A stretch of DNA of 45,819 nt, from assembly GCA_934646965.1 (NCBI GenBank), contig CAKUEZ010000004.1, positions 1-45,819 on the forward strand, in the 5' to 3' direction. The notes below the pieces were generated by a model, which was not told the origin of the DNA, ran no database searches, and was given only the letters and a program-made list of their open reading frames with translations. The position numbers were made by a program, and so were the translations under genes. The stretch comes from an uncultured Collinsella sp. Lineage in GTDB: Bacteria > Actinomycetota > Coriobacteriia > Coriobacteriales > Coriobacteriaceae. This document shows, piece after piece, positions 7,906 to 15,547 of the stretch (positions are counted from its first letter, which is position 1; each line of letters begins with the position of its first letter).

Positions 7906-8841
7906 ATGTCCGATACCGCAACCATGGCGGCGACCGTTGCCGCCACCGAGCAAGACGTCGAGGCCGCCCGTATCGAGCGCCATCGTCGTTTTCGCTCCAA
8001 CACGCTGCCGGCGCTGGTCACCGTGGGCCCCGTCACCCTGTGGCTGCTCGCGTTTATCGCGGTGCCGCTGCTCTACATCCTGATCATGGGCTTTTGCTCC
8101 ACCGATCAGTACTACAACGTGGTCTACAGCTTTACGCTCGATAACTTCCAGGCCATGCTGGACCCCGAGTACCTCAAGATCTACGGGCAGTCCATCCTGA
8201 TCGCGGCCGTCTCCACTGCCATCTGTCTGGTGCTGGCATATCCGTTTAGCTACCTGATCAGCCGTACGTTTGGGTCCAAAAAGACGCTGCTGTACATGAT
8301 GATCATCATCCCGTTTTGGACGAACTCGCTGGTGCGTATCTACGGTTGGCGCACGTTTCTTTCGGCGACCGGCCAGCTCAACACGTTTTTGATGGCGATC
8401 GGTGCGACGAGCGAGCCCATTCAGTTCCTGTATAACCAGGCCTGCACGGTCTTTGGCATGGCGTACGACATGTTCCCGTTCATGGTATTGCCGCTCTACG
8501 CCGCCATCGAAAAGCTCGATGAGTCACAGATCGAGGCGAGCTTTGATCTGGGTGCCAACATGCTGACCACGATCTTTAAGGTCGTGATTCCGCAGACCAT
8601 GAGCGGCATCTTCTCGGGCTGCATCATGGTGTTCATCCCCAGCCTGGGCGCCTTCTATATCTCGGACATCCTGGGTGGCGGCAATGCCGACGTTATCGGC
8701 AACCTCATCCAGCGTCAGTTCCAGAGTGCTAACGACTGGCCCTTGGGAGCCGCACTTTCGATTCTGCTCATCGCTATTACGCTGCTGCTGGTCAAGATCT
8801 ATCAAAAGGCCGGCGGCGATATGGAAAGCCTGGGGGTGTAG
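7906..8841 (+). CDS. potB: Polyamine-type ABC transporter permease (PotB-like)
   Basis: This 311-residue inner-membrane permease has about six transmembrane segments. Its soluble N-terminal stretch (about 40 residues, AATVAATEQDVEAA) is longer than usual. The conserved coupling loop EASFDLGANMLTTIFKVVIPQT (EAA motif) and the TNSLVRIYGWRTFL segment are typical of PotB. It forms the heterodimeric channel with the following PotC-like permease, whose start is 3 bp after its stop. Confidence 0.93.
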   Translation: MSDTATMAATVAATEQDVEAARIERHRRFRSNTLPALVTVGPVTLWLLAFIAVPLLYILIMGFCSTDQYYNVVYSFTLDNFQAMLDPEYLKIYGQSILIAAVSTAICLVLAYPFSYLISRTFGSKKTLLYMMIIIPFWTNSLVRIYGWRTFLSATGQLNTFLMAIGATSEPIQFLYNQACTVFGMAYDMFPFMVLPLYAAIEKLDESQIEASFDLGANMLTTIFKVVIPQTMSGIFSGCIMVFIPSLGAFYISDILGGGNADVIGNLIQRQFQSANDWPLGAALSILLIAITLLLVKIYQKAGGDMESLGV

Positions 8842-8844
8842 ACC

Positions 8845-9690
8845 ATGGCGATCAAGCGTCAAACCAAGCATAAGCTGAGCCGTGGGACGGGCATCGTCTT
8901 TTGCGCCCTGATCTATGCGATTCTGTTTTTGCCCATTGTGATCGTGGTTGCCAACTCGTTTAACGGCAACACCGAGAAGCCCTATCTGAGCTGGGGTGGC
9001 TTTAGCCTGCGCTGGTACGTGCACCTGTTCCAGAACGGTCCGCTGCTGGCGAGTTTTGGTAACACCATGCTGCTCGCCATCACCACGACGGTGCTGGCGA
9101 CGGCACTGGGCACGCTGGGCGCCGTGGGCTTGTATCGCTACAAGTTCCCCGGTCGCAACTTGATCGACAGCCTGCTGTACATCCCGGTCGTTATCCCCGA
9201 GATCGTTATGGGCATCTCGCTGCTGCTGGTCTATGTAAAGGTCGGCGTGCCCCGCGGTATGGTCGGTCTGATTATCGCGCATGTCACCTTCTGCGTGAGC
9301 TTTGTGATCTTTAACGTCCGCGCCCGTCTGGATGGCTACGATCCGTCGCTCGAGGAGGCGTCTATGGACCTGGGCGCCAACCGCCTGGTCACCTTCTTTA
9401 AGGTGACACTTCCCATGCTTGCCCCGGGCATTGCCGGCGGCGCGCTGCTCTCCTTTACGCTTTCGATTGACGACGTCGTGGTGTCCTACTTTGTCTACGG
9501 CCAGGACCTGACCTTCCCGCTCAAGGTGATGCAGTCCATCAAGGGCGGCGTGGTGCCCGATGTGAACGCGCTGTCCACGCTGATTTTGCTGGGAACGGTT
9601 GCCATCGTGGTGATCACCCAGAGCGGCATGATCGACAAGTGGCGTGAGTGCCGTGCCGCGGCAAAGCTGAGCCAGGAAAGGGGGCGCTAG
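8845..9690 (+). CDS. potC: Polyamine-type ABC transporter permease (PotC-like)
   Basis: This 281-residue permease has six predicted membrane segments. The EAA coupling loop reads EEASMDLGANRLVTFFKVTLP. The segment LSIDDVVVSYFVYGQDLTFPLKV matches the PotC C-terminal signature FTLSxDDFVxSYF. It starts 3 bp after potB and ends 3 bp before the binding protein gene, so the whole unit is tightly packed and surely cotranscribed. It pairs with the PotB-like subunit in the membrane. Confidence 0.93.
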   Translation: MAIKRQTKHKLSRGTGIVFCALIYAILFLPIVIVVANSFNGNTEKPYLSWGGFSLRWYVHLFQNGPLLASFGNTMLLAITTTVLATALGTLGAVGLYRYKFPGRNLIDSLLYIPVVIPEIVMGISLLLVYVKVGVPRGMVGLIIAHVTFCVSFVIFNVRARLDGYDPSLEEASMDLGANRLVTFFKVTLPMLAPGIAGGALLSFTLSIDDVVVSYFVYGQDLTFPLKVMQSIKGGVVPDVNALSTLILLGTVAIVVITQSGMIDKWRECRAAAKLSQERGR

Positions 9691-9693
9691 GAT

Positions 9694-10800
9694 ATGAGTG
9701 ACTTCGATGTAATGGAGGCCTTCCACAGGCAGCGGATCTCGCGCCGCATGTTTTTGCGCGGGGCGTTGGGTCTGGCCGCTGCCGGCCTTGCGGCCGGTAC
9801 CGCGGGCGGCCTGACGGGTTGCGGTAAGTCCGACAATCCCAACGAGCTCAACATCTTCATTTGGACTGAGTATGTGCCCGATTCGGTGCTCGAGGGTTTT
9901 GAGAAGGAGACGGGCATCCACATCAACCAGTACCTGTACTCGTCCAACGAGGACATGCTGGCCAAGGTGAGGACCGAAAACGAGGGCACCTACGATATCC
10001 TGCAGCCCACGGACTACATGGTCAAAAGCCTCATTGCTCAAGAGCTGCTGGAGCAACTTGATCTTTCGGTGCTCACCAATAAGGGCAATATCGGCGCTCA
10101 GTACATGGACCAGGAGTTTGATCCCGGCAACAAGTATTCGATTCCATTTATGGGCAGCTGCACCGCGATTGCCTACAACGAGGATGAGGTTGATAAGCCC
10201 GAGAGTTTTACCGATATGCTCGACGAGAAGTTCCGCAGCAATATCGTGACGCTGAACGACTTTCGCGAGGTGCTCGCCGTTGCCGGCATGACGGTGGGGC
10301 TCACCGGCAACGAGAAAGACGACGAGAGCATCGCCAAGATTGCCGAGCAGGCCGCGAAGTTCAAACCGAACTTTAAGCTGTACGACTCCGACAGCCCCCG
10401 CAACGCGCTGGTTTCGGGCGACTGTATCGCCGGCATTATCTGGACGGCCGAGATCGCCCTGGCCCAGCGCGACAACCCGGCGATTCAGGTGGCGTTTCCC
10501 AGCGAAGGGTGCGGTATCGGCACCGATAACTGGTGCATTCCCAAGGGCGCCAAGCATTACGACAACGCACTGGCCTTTATCAACTACATGCTGCGCCCCG
10601 AGGTGGCCAAGGTGGTCTCGGAGGATTACCCCTACGTGCAACCCAATACCGAGGCCATTAAGCTGCTCGACGAGGATTTCCAAAACAACCCGGTCGAGAA
10701 CGTGCCCTCCGACGTGTTTAAGCATGGTCGCCGCACCGAGGCCCTGCCGCCCAAGGTGCTGCGTAAATACGACAAGATCTGGACGAATCTGAAGGGATAG
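9694..10800 (+). CDS. potD: Polyamine-type ABC transporter substrate-binding lipoprotein (PotD-like)
   Basis: This 368-residue extracellular binding protein has a twin-arginine-like motif SRRMFLRG (16-23), a hydrophobic h-region and a lipobox GLTGC giving Cys43 as the lipidation site. Mature sequence begins with a KSDNPNELNIFIWTEYVPD strand typical of PotD/PotF (NxxxWxxYxP). It contains DILQPTDYMVKSL and TAEIALAQRDNP, and ends LPPKVLRKYDKIWTNLK. The combined Tat-type plus lipoprotein signal is a known arrangement in Actinobacteria. The ligand is probably a polyamine, but its binding residues were not mapped. Confidence 0.92.
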   Translation: MSDFDVMEAFHRQRISRRMFLRGALGLAAAGLAAGTAGGLTGCGKSDNPNELNIFIWTEYVPDSVLEGFEKETGIHINQYLYSSNEDMLAKVRTENEGTYDILQPTDYMVKSLIAQELLEQLDLSVLTNKGNIGAQYMDQEFDPGNKYSIPFMGSCTAIAYNEDEVDKPESFTDMLDEKFRSNIVTLNDFREVLAVAGMTVGLTGNEKDDESIAKIAEQAAKFKPNFKLYDSDSPRNALVSGDCIAGIIWTAEIALAQRDNPAIQVAFPSEGCGIGTDNWCIPKGAKHYDNALAFINYMLRPEVAKVVSEDYPYVQPNTEAIKLLDEDFQNNPVENVPSDVFKHGRRTEALPPKVLRKYDKIWTNLKG

Positions 10801-10806
10801 ATCGAT

Positions 10807-11940
10807 ATGAGTAATTCGACCGAAGTCGATTTTAGGTTTCTTTCGGAGCCCGACATCATTAAGGCGGGCGCGACCGATATGGCGCACTGCATCGATGTGA
10901 TGGAGGACCAGTTTAAGCTGCTGAGCCTGGGCGATTACCGCATGAGCGGCAAGAACAAGAACAGCCACGGCGCGTTTATGGACTTCCCCGAGTCCTCGCC
11001 GTTTCCCAACATGCCCGTTGCCGGTCCCGACCGCCGCTTTATGGCCATGTGTTCCTACCTGGGCGGTAGCTACAACATGTGCGGCCTTAAGTGGTACGGC
11101 TCCAACGTCAACAACCGCGAGAAGGGTCTGCCGCGCTCGATTCTGACGCTTATGCTCAACGATCCCGATACGGGTGCGCCACTGGCCCTGATGAGCGCAA
11201 ACCTTATCAGCAGCTATCGCACCGCCGCCGTACCCGCCGTGGGCGTGCGCTATCTGGCGCGCAAGGATGTGCGCACGGTGGGCATTATCGGCCCGGGCGT
11301 GATGAACAAGACCACGCTGCGCTCGTTTTTGATGGAGCGCCCGGATATCGAGACCGTCAAGGTCAAGGGCCGCAGGCGTCGCTCGCTGGAGGCTTACGTG
11401 GACTATGTACACCAGAACTTCCCGAGCATTAAAAATGTGGTGATCGTCGATACCGATGAAGAGGCTATTCGCGATAGCGACTTGGTGAGCGTCGCCACCA
11501 ACGAGAATGGCGGAATCGAGACATACCCGCGCGTGAAGCGCGAGTGGGTCAAGCCCGGTGCACTCATCTGCGCCCCGAGCGACCTGTATGCCGACCGTGA
11601 ACCGTTCATCGAGGGCGAGTGGAAGTGCGTGACCGACCTGTATCCCATGTACGAGGACTGGCGCGACGAGATCGGCCGCTTTGACGTGTGCGGCACGCTC
11701 GGCAACGAGTGGGTCGATATGGTCGACTATGGCATGCTGCCGCGCGAGCGCGTGGTGGATCTGGGCGACATCGTGCGTGGCGTCGACCCCGGTCGCACGA
11801 GCGAGGACGATATCTACTTCTTTAGCATCGGCGGTATCAACACCGAGGACGTGAGCTGGGGCACCACGATTTACCGTAAGGCGGTCGAGATGGGCCTGGG
11901 CCAGGAGCTCAAGCTCTGGGATACGCCGGCGCTGGCGTAG
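10807..11940 (+). CDS. Ornithine cyclodeaminase / mu-crystallin family protein (tyramine oxidase subunit B-like)
   Basis: This 377-residue protein has a mu-crystallin-type fold: an N-terminal mixed domain, then a Rossmann segment VRTVGIIGPGVMNKTT (about 155-170), and CSYLGG...KWYGS and ANLISSYRTAAVPAVGVRYLA blocks. In Coriobacteriia, relatives with this length are annotated as tyramine oxidase subunit B, an automatic name whose biochemical basis I cannot confirm. Family members deaminate or reduce amino or imino acids with NAD(P). It is the last gene of the potABCD operon (6 bp gap). That context suggests it acts on the imported amine or amino acid. A terminator follows. Confidence 0.82.
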   Translation: MSNSTEVDFRFLSEPDIIKAGATDMAHCIDVMEDQFKLLSLGDYRMSGKNKNSHGAFMDFPESSPFPNMPVAGPDRRFMAMCSYLGGSYNMCGLKWYGSNVNNREKGLPRSILTLMLNDPDTGAPLALMSANLISSYRTAAVPAVGVRYLARKDVRTVGIIGPGVMNKTTLRSFLMERPDIETVKVKGRRRRSLEAYVDYVHQNFPSIKNVVIVDTDEEAIRDSDLVSVATNENGGIETYPRVKREWVKPGALICAPSDLYADREPFIEGEWKCVTDLYPMYEDWRDEIGRFDVCGTLGNEWVDMVDYGMLPRERVVDLGDIVRGVDPGRTSEDDIYFFSIGGINTEDVSWGTTIYRKAVEMGLGQELKLWDTPALA

Positions 11941-11969
11941 GTCGCATTGAAATAAAGGTGCAACGAAGC

Positions 11970-12015
11970 GCGCCGCTGGGCGATCCGAAAACGAAGATCG
12001 TCCAGCGGCGCTTTA
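11970..12015 (+). terminator. Terminator of the P-II/pot operon
   Basis: Arms GCGCCGCTGGGCGATC and GATCGTCCAGCGGCGC (one G-U pair) enclose a 10-nt loop and are followed by TTTATTTAT. Confidence 0.88.
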
Positions 12016-12069
12016 TTTATCTGGAATCCTCGCGACGATAGCAGAGGGCGAATCTAGACTTGTCGATAG

Positions 12070-12081
12070 GAACATATGTTT
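12070..12081. promoter_or_regulatory. LexA-like box upstream of the AbiF-like locus
   Basis: GAAC-ATAT-GTTT matches GAAC-N4-GTTC at 7 of 8 fixed positions, as well as the boxes before the Y-family polymerase in this window do. It overlaps the -35 of the proposed promoter at 12080-12109, where a bound repressor would block transcription. Confidence 0.55.
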
Positions 12082-12109
12082 GGTATTGTGATATTCTGAA
12101 AGCTATAGA
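12080..12109 (+). promoter_or_regulatory. Candidate promoter for the hairpin RNA and AbiF-like gene
   Basis: TTGGTA (12080-12085), an 18-bp spacer and TATAGA (12104-12109) would place the transcript start near 12115-12117. The RNA would then begin immediately before the hairpin with AAGAACCCCGG. Assigned by eye. Confidence 0.5.
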
Positions 12110-12114
12110 TAGCA

Positions 12115-12165
12115 AGAACCCCGGGGTATCACGATATTTCGCGTGAGTGACCTACCGGGGCTTTC
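12115..12165 (+). ncRNA. Compact hairpin RNA upstream of the AbiF-like gene (candidate RNA antitoxin / abiF-type RNA)
   Basis: CCCCGG (12119-12124) pairs with CCGGGG (12155-12160), GGT (12125-12127) with ACC (12150-12152) and TCACG (12129-12133) with CGTGA (12142-12146). The loop is the 8-nt ATATTTCG, and the helix is interrupted by a TA bulge and a small internal loop. A short pyrimidine run CTTTC follows, so it may partly terminate. Genes with Abi_2/AbiF domains are known to be preceded by a conserved structured RNA (the abiF motif), reported to act as an RNA antitoxin. This element occupies that position. Membership in that RNA family was not tested. Confidence 0.55.
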
Positions 12166-12185
12166 ATCTAGGATGGTACCCCGCA

Positions 12186-12872
12186 ATGGCTATGAATTTC
12201 AAGGGCGCCGACATAAATGACTTGAACGCCTGGTTCTCGACGGCGCGCTTGTCGCGTTATGCATCGGCGAAGGACCCTGCTGCACTTTATGCTTGGGATG
12301 TCCGACTCGCAAAGGCATATCTAGAGGATGTTGCTCACGTCGAGGTGCTGTTGCGTAATTTTATGTCTCATAGGCTTGCTCGGGATTGCGAGAGCCGTAC
12401 CTCACGTCACGACTGCCGATGGTTCGATTATCCAGAGCTGTATGGCTTGAATGCATCAACGGTTTCCTCGATAGAGAAGGCCAAGGTTCGTTTGAGCCAT
12501 GAAGGCAAGGTGCCATCTTATGACAGGGTCGTCGCCGCTTTGACATTTGATGTTTGGCGATTCATGCTTGTCCGCCGCTTGGAACCCACGGTGTGGCGCG
12601 CCTTGCGCTCACGGGCGAATGGCGGCATGCCGTTTTATCCGGGAACGAAGCGAGCTGATTTTGAGGCTCACGTTGCGGAAATCTATAGATTACGAAACAG
12701 ATGCTCCCATCAAGAGCACTTGGTTCTAGAGAATCCCCGGGATGAGATAGTAATGCTTAATGGATTCTCTGCCAGCCTCCGTTGGGTCGCTGAGAGGATT
12801 GATCCTACTGCCGCTGACTGGATTGCCTCGAATTCCCGTGTTGATGACATGAGGGGGCAGCGCCCTGACTGA
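12186..12872 (+). CDS. Abi-like (Abi_2/AbiF-type) HEPN protein, putative RNA-targeting defence toxin
   Basis: This 228-residue alpha-helical protein resembles the actinobacterial Abi family: LSRYASAKDP, ALYAWDVRLAKAYLEDVAHV, RVVAALTFDVWRFMLVRRLE and VAEIYRLRNRCSHQEHL in that order. It contains two RNxxxH motifs: R57-N-F-M-S-H62 in the segment LLRNFMSHRL and R170-N-R-C-S-H175. This is the signature of HEPN ribonuclease sites (RX4-6H). I prefer ATG 12186 because the in-frame GTG at 12147 lies inside the upstream RNA hairpin. ATG 12192 is also possible. No partner gene adjoins it. The likely role is growth arrest or RNA cleavage on phage infection or damage, restrained by the upstream RNA. The activity is inferred, the family is fairly sure. 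Confidence 0.8.
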   Translation: MAMNFKGADINDLNAWFSTARLSRYASAKDPAALYAWDVRLAKAYLEDVAHVEVLLRNFMSHRLARDCESRTSRHDCRWFDYPELYGLNASTVSSIEKAKVRLSHEGKVPSYDRVVAALTFDVWRFMLVRRLEPTVWRALRSRANGGMPFYPGTKRADFEAHVAEIYRLRNRCSHQEHLVLENPRDEIVMLNGFSASLRWVAERIDPTAADWIASNSRVDDMRGQRPD

Positions 12873-12951
12873 TTCTTTCGTCCATGATTATTTGTGCTGA
12901 CTCATTGGATTAGACTCGACGTGCGTGGATTGAAAGATTGAATATGCAAAT

Positions 12952-13001
12952 GGACGCAGCCGGATGGTTATGTTTTGAAACCCATCCGGCTGCGTCCTTT
13001 T
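12952..13001 (+). terminator. Terminator after the AbiF-like gene
   Basis: A perfect 16-bp stem (12952-12967 and 12982-12997) with a 14-nt loop is followed by TTTTCG. The rest of the gap to 13191 holds no gene I can support, only a likely promoter region for the next operon. Confidence 0.9.
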
Positions 13002-13191
13002 CGTTCTACGGGCGTGGCTGACGGACCACAAAGCTCACGGATATTTGACGGTTTTGATCGGTATGAACGTCTGTGCCTCATGCCCATTGTTTCGGTTTGA
13101 ATGGTAATAGACCGGAAACTGCTCGTTAACAGGGTGAATCGTAGGATAGGCGCTGTTGGTAACCGATAGACGAGAGGGGTTTGGTGGTGCC

Positions 13192-13575
13192 ATGTCCAGG
13201 ATTGTCGAACATCCCATTTTGGGTGCTCCCAGCAAGGGGAGTCGAGTCGTTTTTACCTATGACGGCGTTGAGATGGAAGGGTACGAGGGCGAACCGATTG
13301 CTATGGCGCTCAAGGCCGCGGGTGTCGAGGTTCATCGCTTTACCGCCAAGCGCCACGAGCCACGCGGCATCTTTTGCGCTATCGGTCGTTGCACCGACTG
13401 CGTCATGGTCGTGGACGGCAAGCCCAACGTGCGTACGTGCATGACGCCGCTCGCCGCCGGTATGGACGTGCGCACGCAAGACGGCGTCGCCCCGCTCGAT
13501 TTGGATGACCCGCGTGCCGAGGCTCTGGTTGCCGAGGCGACCGCAAGCCCTGCTGCCGTAAAGGAGGCTGAGTAG
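13192..13575 (+). CDS. (2Fe-2S)-binding small subunit of a multisubunit amino-acid-type dehydrogenase (HcnA-like)
   Basis: This 127-residue plant-type [2Fe-2S] ferredoxin-like subunit has the cluster ligands Cys62, Cys67, Cys70 (CAIGRCTDC) and Cys83. The N-terminal stretch VFTYDGVEMEGYEGEPIAMALKAAGV is typical of the gamma/HcnA subunit of hydrogen cyanide synthase, D-hydroxyproline dehydrogenase and opine oxidase complexes. It passes electrons from the FAD subunits. I chose ATG 13192 because upstream in-frame codons show no family similarity. It is the first gene of a five-gene operon, and its stop is 1 bp before the next start. Confidence 0.88.
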   Translation: MSRIVEHPILGAPSKGSRVVFTYDGVEMEGYEGEPIAMALKAAGVEVHRFTAKRHEPRGIFCAIGRCTDCVMVVDGKPNVRTCMTPLAAGMDVRTQDGVAPLDLDDPRAEALVAEATASPAAVKEAE

Positions 13576-13576
13576 C

Positions 13577-15184
13577 ATGGAGCGTCATGATCTGATCGTG
13601 ATCGGCGCCGGCCCCAGCGGCCTTTCCGCTGCCATCGAAGCCGCCAAGCGTGGGCTCGACGTCGTCGTATTTGACGAGAACGCCCGTCCCGGCGGTCAGC
13701 TGTTCAAGCAGATTCACAAGTTCTTTGGTTCCAAGGAGCACCGCGCCAAGGTCCGCGGTTTCCGCATTGGTGACGAGCTGCTTGCCGAGGCCGATGCGGC
13801 AGGCGTCAACGTGGTGCTCGACGCCACGGTGATCGGCCTGTACGAGGGCCGCGAGGTCGTGGTACGCGTGGGCGATGTCGTACGCCACGTGAAGGGTGAC
13901 GCCGTCCTGGTTGCCACGGGTGCGGCCGAGAACACGCTCAACTTTCCCGGTTGGACGCTGCCCGGCGTGATCGGTGCCGGCGCCGCGCAGACCATGATGA
14001 ACCTGCATGGCGTAAAACCGGGCGACCGCGTGCTCATGGTCGGCTCGGGCAACGTTGGCCTGGTCGTGTCGTTCCAGCTGCTGCAGGCTGGCTGCGACGT
14101 GGTCGCGCTCGTCGATGCGGCACCGCGCGTGGGCGGCTATGGCGTGCATGCGGCCAAGGTGGCCCGCTGCGGCGTGCCATTCTACCTGTCACATACCGTG
14201 GTGGCCGCCGAGGGCGACGACCGCGTGACCGGTGTGACGATCGGCGAGGTCGATGCACACTGGCAGGTTATTCCCGGTACCGAGAAGCACTTTGACGTGG
14301 ACACGATCTGCGTGGCCGTGGGCCTGTCTCCCATGAGCCAGCTGCTCTCGATGGCCGGATGCGAGATGGTCGACGACCCCAAGCGCGGCGGTTATGTCCC
14401 GGTGTGCGACGAGAAGGGCGCCACGAGCGTGCCCGGCGTGTACGTTTCGGGCGATGTCGCGGGCATCGAGGAGGCAAGTTCTGCCATGATCGAGGGTCGT
14501 ATCTCGGGCGTGGCGATTGCCGGATACCTGGGCTACACCGATGCGGCGGATGCCGACGAGTCCGAGGGCAAGCTCGAGGCCTCGCTCGACACGCTTCGCC
14601 AGGGTATGTTTGCACCCAAGAACCGCGGCAAGAAGATCGAGTCCACAGAGGAAGGCTGCCCGGTCTCGCAGCACCTGCTGCGTCATGGCTACCTTGCCGA
14701 CGAGGAACTCGACAGCTATCCCGGCGTGACGCATATGGCGGGCGTGCATCCGGTGATCGAGTGCACCCAGAACATCCCCTGCAATCCGTGTCAGGATGCC
14801 TGCAAAAAGGGCTGCATCTCCATCGGTGAGCACATTACGTCGCTGCCGATCGTGGTCGAGGACTCACATTGCATCGACTGCGGCATGTGCGTGGCCAGCT
14901 GTCCGGGCCAGTCGATCTTCTTGGTCAACGAGGATTGTGGCGACGGCACCGCGACGGTTACCCTGCCCTACGAGTTCTATCCGTTGCCACAGGCGGGCGA
15001 TTGCGGGTGCGCACTGAGCCGCTCAGGCGAGCCGGTGTGCGATGCCCAGGTGGTGCGCGTGCGCAGCGTCAAGGCGTTTGACAAGACGGCGCTCGTGACC
15101 ATGAGCGTGCCCAAGGAGTTTGCCATGACGGCGCGCATGTTCAAGCCTGCTGAGGAGACCGAGGAGGTGGCCTGCCATGAGTGA
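13577..15184 (+). CDS. FAD-dependent oxidoreductase fused to a 4Fe-4S ferredoxin domain (HcnB-like alpha subunit)
   Basis: This 535-residue protein has an N-terminal FAD dinucleotide fold GAGPSG (10-15), an ENARPGGQLF segment (34-43), a second dinucleotide fold VGSGNVG (155-161) and a C-terminal FAD contact GVYVSGDVAG (287-296). Beyond residue 390 is a ferredoxin-like part with Cys402/405/409/413 and a canonical CxxCxxCxxxCP at 432-443. Two 4Fe-4S clusters are therefore possible. HcnB/LhpE-type subunits normally lack the second part or carry a BFD domain instead. Here the BFD domain is a separate downstream gene. Electrons from the substrate-oxidising subunit likely pass through this chain to an unknown acceptor. 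Confidence 0.88.
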   Translation: MERHDLIVIGAGPSGLSAAIEAAKRGLDVVVFDENARPGGQLFKQIHKFFGSKEHRAKVRGFRIGDELLAEADAAGVNVVLDATVIGLYEGREVVVRVGDVVRHVKGDAVLVATGAAENTLNFPGWTLPGVIGAGAAQTMMNLHGVKPGDRVLMVGSGNVGLVVSFQLLQAGCDVVALVDAAPRVGGYGVHAAKVARCGVPFYLSHTVVAAEGDDRVTGVTIGEVDAHWQVIPGTEKHFDVDTICVAVGLSPMSQLLSMAGCEMVDDPKRGGYVPVCDEKGATSVPGVYVSGDVAGIEEASSAMIEGRISGVAIAGYLGYTDAADADESEGKLEASLDTLRQGMFAPKNRGKKIESTEEGCPVSQHLLRHGYLADEELDSYPGVTHMAGVHPVIECTQNIPCNPCQDACKKGCISIGEHITSLPIVVEDSHCIDCGMCVASCPGQSIFLVNEDCGDGTATVTLPYEFYPLPQAGDCGCALSRSGEPVCDAQVVRVRSVKAFDKTALVTMSVPKEFAMTARMFKPAEETEEVACHE

Positions 15185-15545
15185 GGCCGTGAACTTTTAC
15201 AAGGAGCCGGGCGAGCCGCTCGATCGTGCGGCGATTGACTTGGGGCCCTACGTGCCCGCGCCCGATGACGACGTGCTCGTATGCCGTTGCGAAGAGGTGA
15301 CCAAGGGCGATATTCGCCGCGCCATCCACGACGGCATGTACACCATGACCGAGATCCGTCGTTATCTGCGCCAGGGCATGGGCTTGTGCCAGGGGCAGAG
15401 CTGCACCAAGCTCGTGCGCCGCATTATGGCCACGGAGCTTGCGGGCACACCGGCGGTAGCGCTTTTGGAGCCCGAGACCTCGCGAGCGCCCATGCGCCCG
15501 ATCGAGATGAGCGTGCTCGGCAACGGCGAAGAGGGGAGAGCGTAG
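15177..15545 (+). CDS. BFD-like [2Fe-2S]-binding protein
   Basis: This 122-residue protein has the BFD-type cluster motif CRCEEVT (Cys36, Cys38) and GMGLCQGQSC (Cys71, Cys76) on a helical scaffold (DIRRAIHDGMYTMTEIRRYL). In related enzymes this domain is fused to the C-terminus of the FAD subunit. Here it is a separate chain that overlaps the preceding gene by 8 nt, so equal synthesis is likely. It sits between the alpha subunit and the DAO-type subunit and presumably holds a [2Fe-2S] cluster in the electron relay of the same complex. Confidence 0.9.
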   Translation: MSEAVNFYKEPGEPLDRAAIDLGPYVPAPDDDVLVCRCEEVTKGDIRRAIHDGMYTMTEIRRYLRQGMGLCQGQSCTKLVRRIMATELAGTPAVALLEPETSRAPMRPIEMSVLGNGEEGRA

Positions 15546-15547
15546 CC

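Noticed and set aside
8524..11412. A 962-codon open frame on the minus strand opposite the pot operon
   Set aside because: It mirrors potB, potC, potD and the cyclodeaminase-like gene in the complementary frame, is His/Gln/Ala-rich without family motifs, and lacks a ribosome site. Long antisense frames are expected in high-GC coding DNA.
13035..13235. Small minus-strand frame before the flavoenzyme operon
   Set aside because: No ribosome site, no similarity, and it overlaps the start of the [2Fe-2S] subunit gene.
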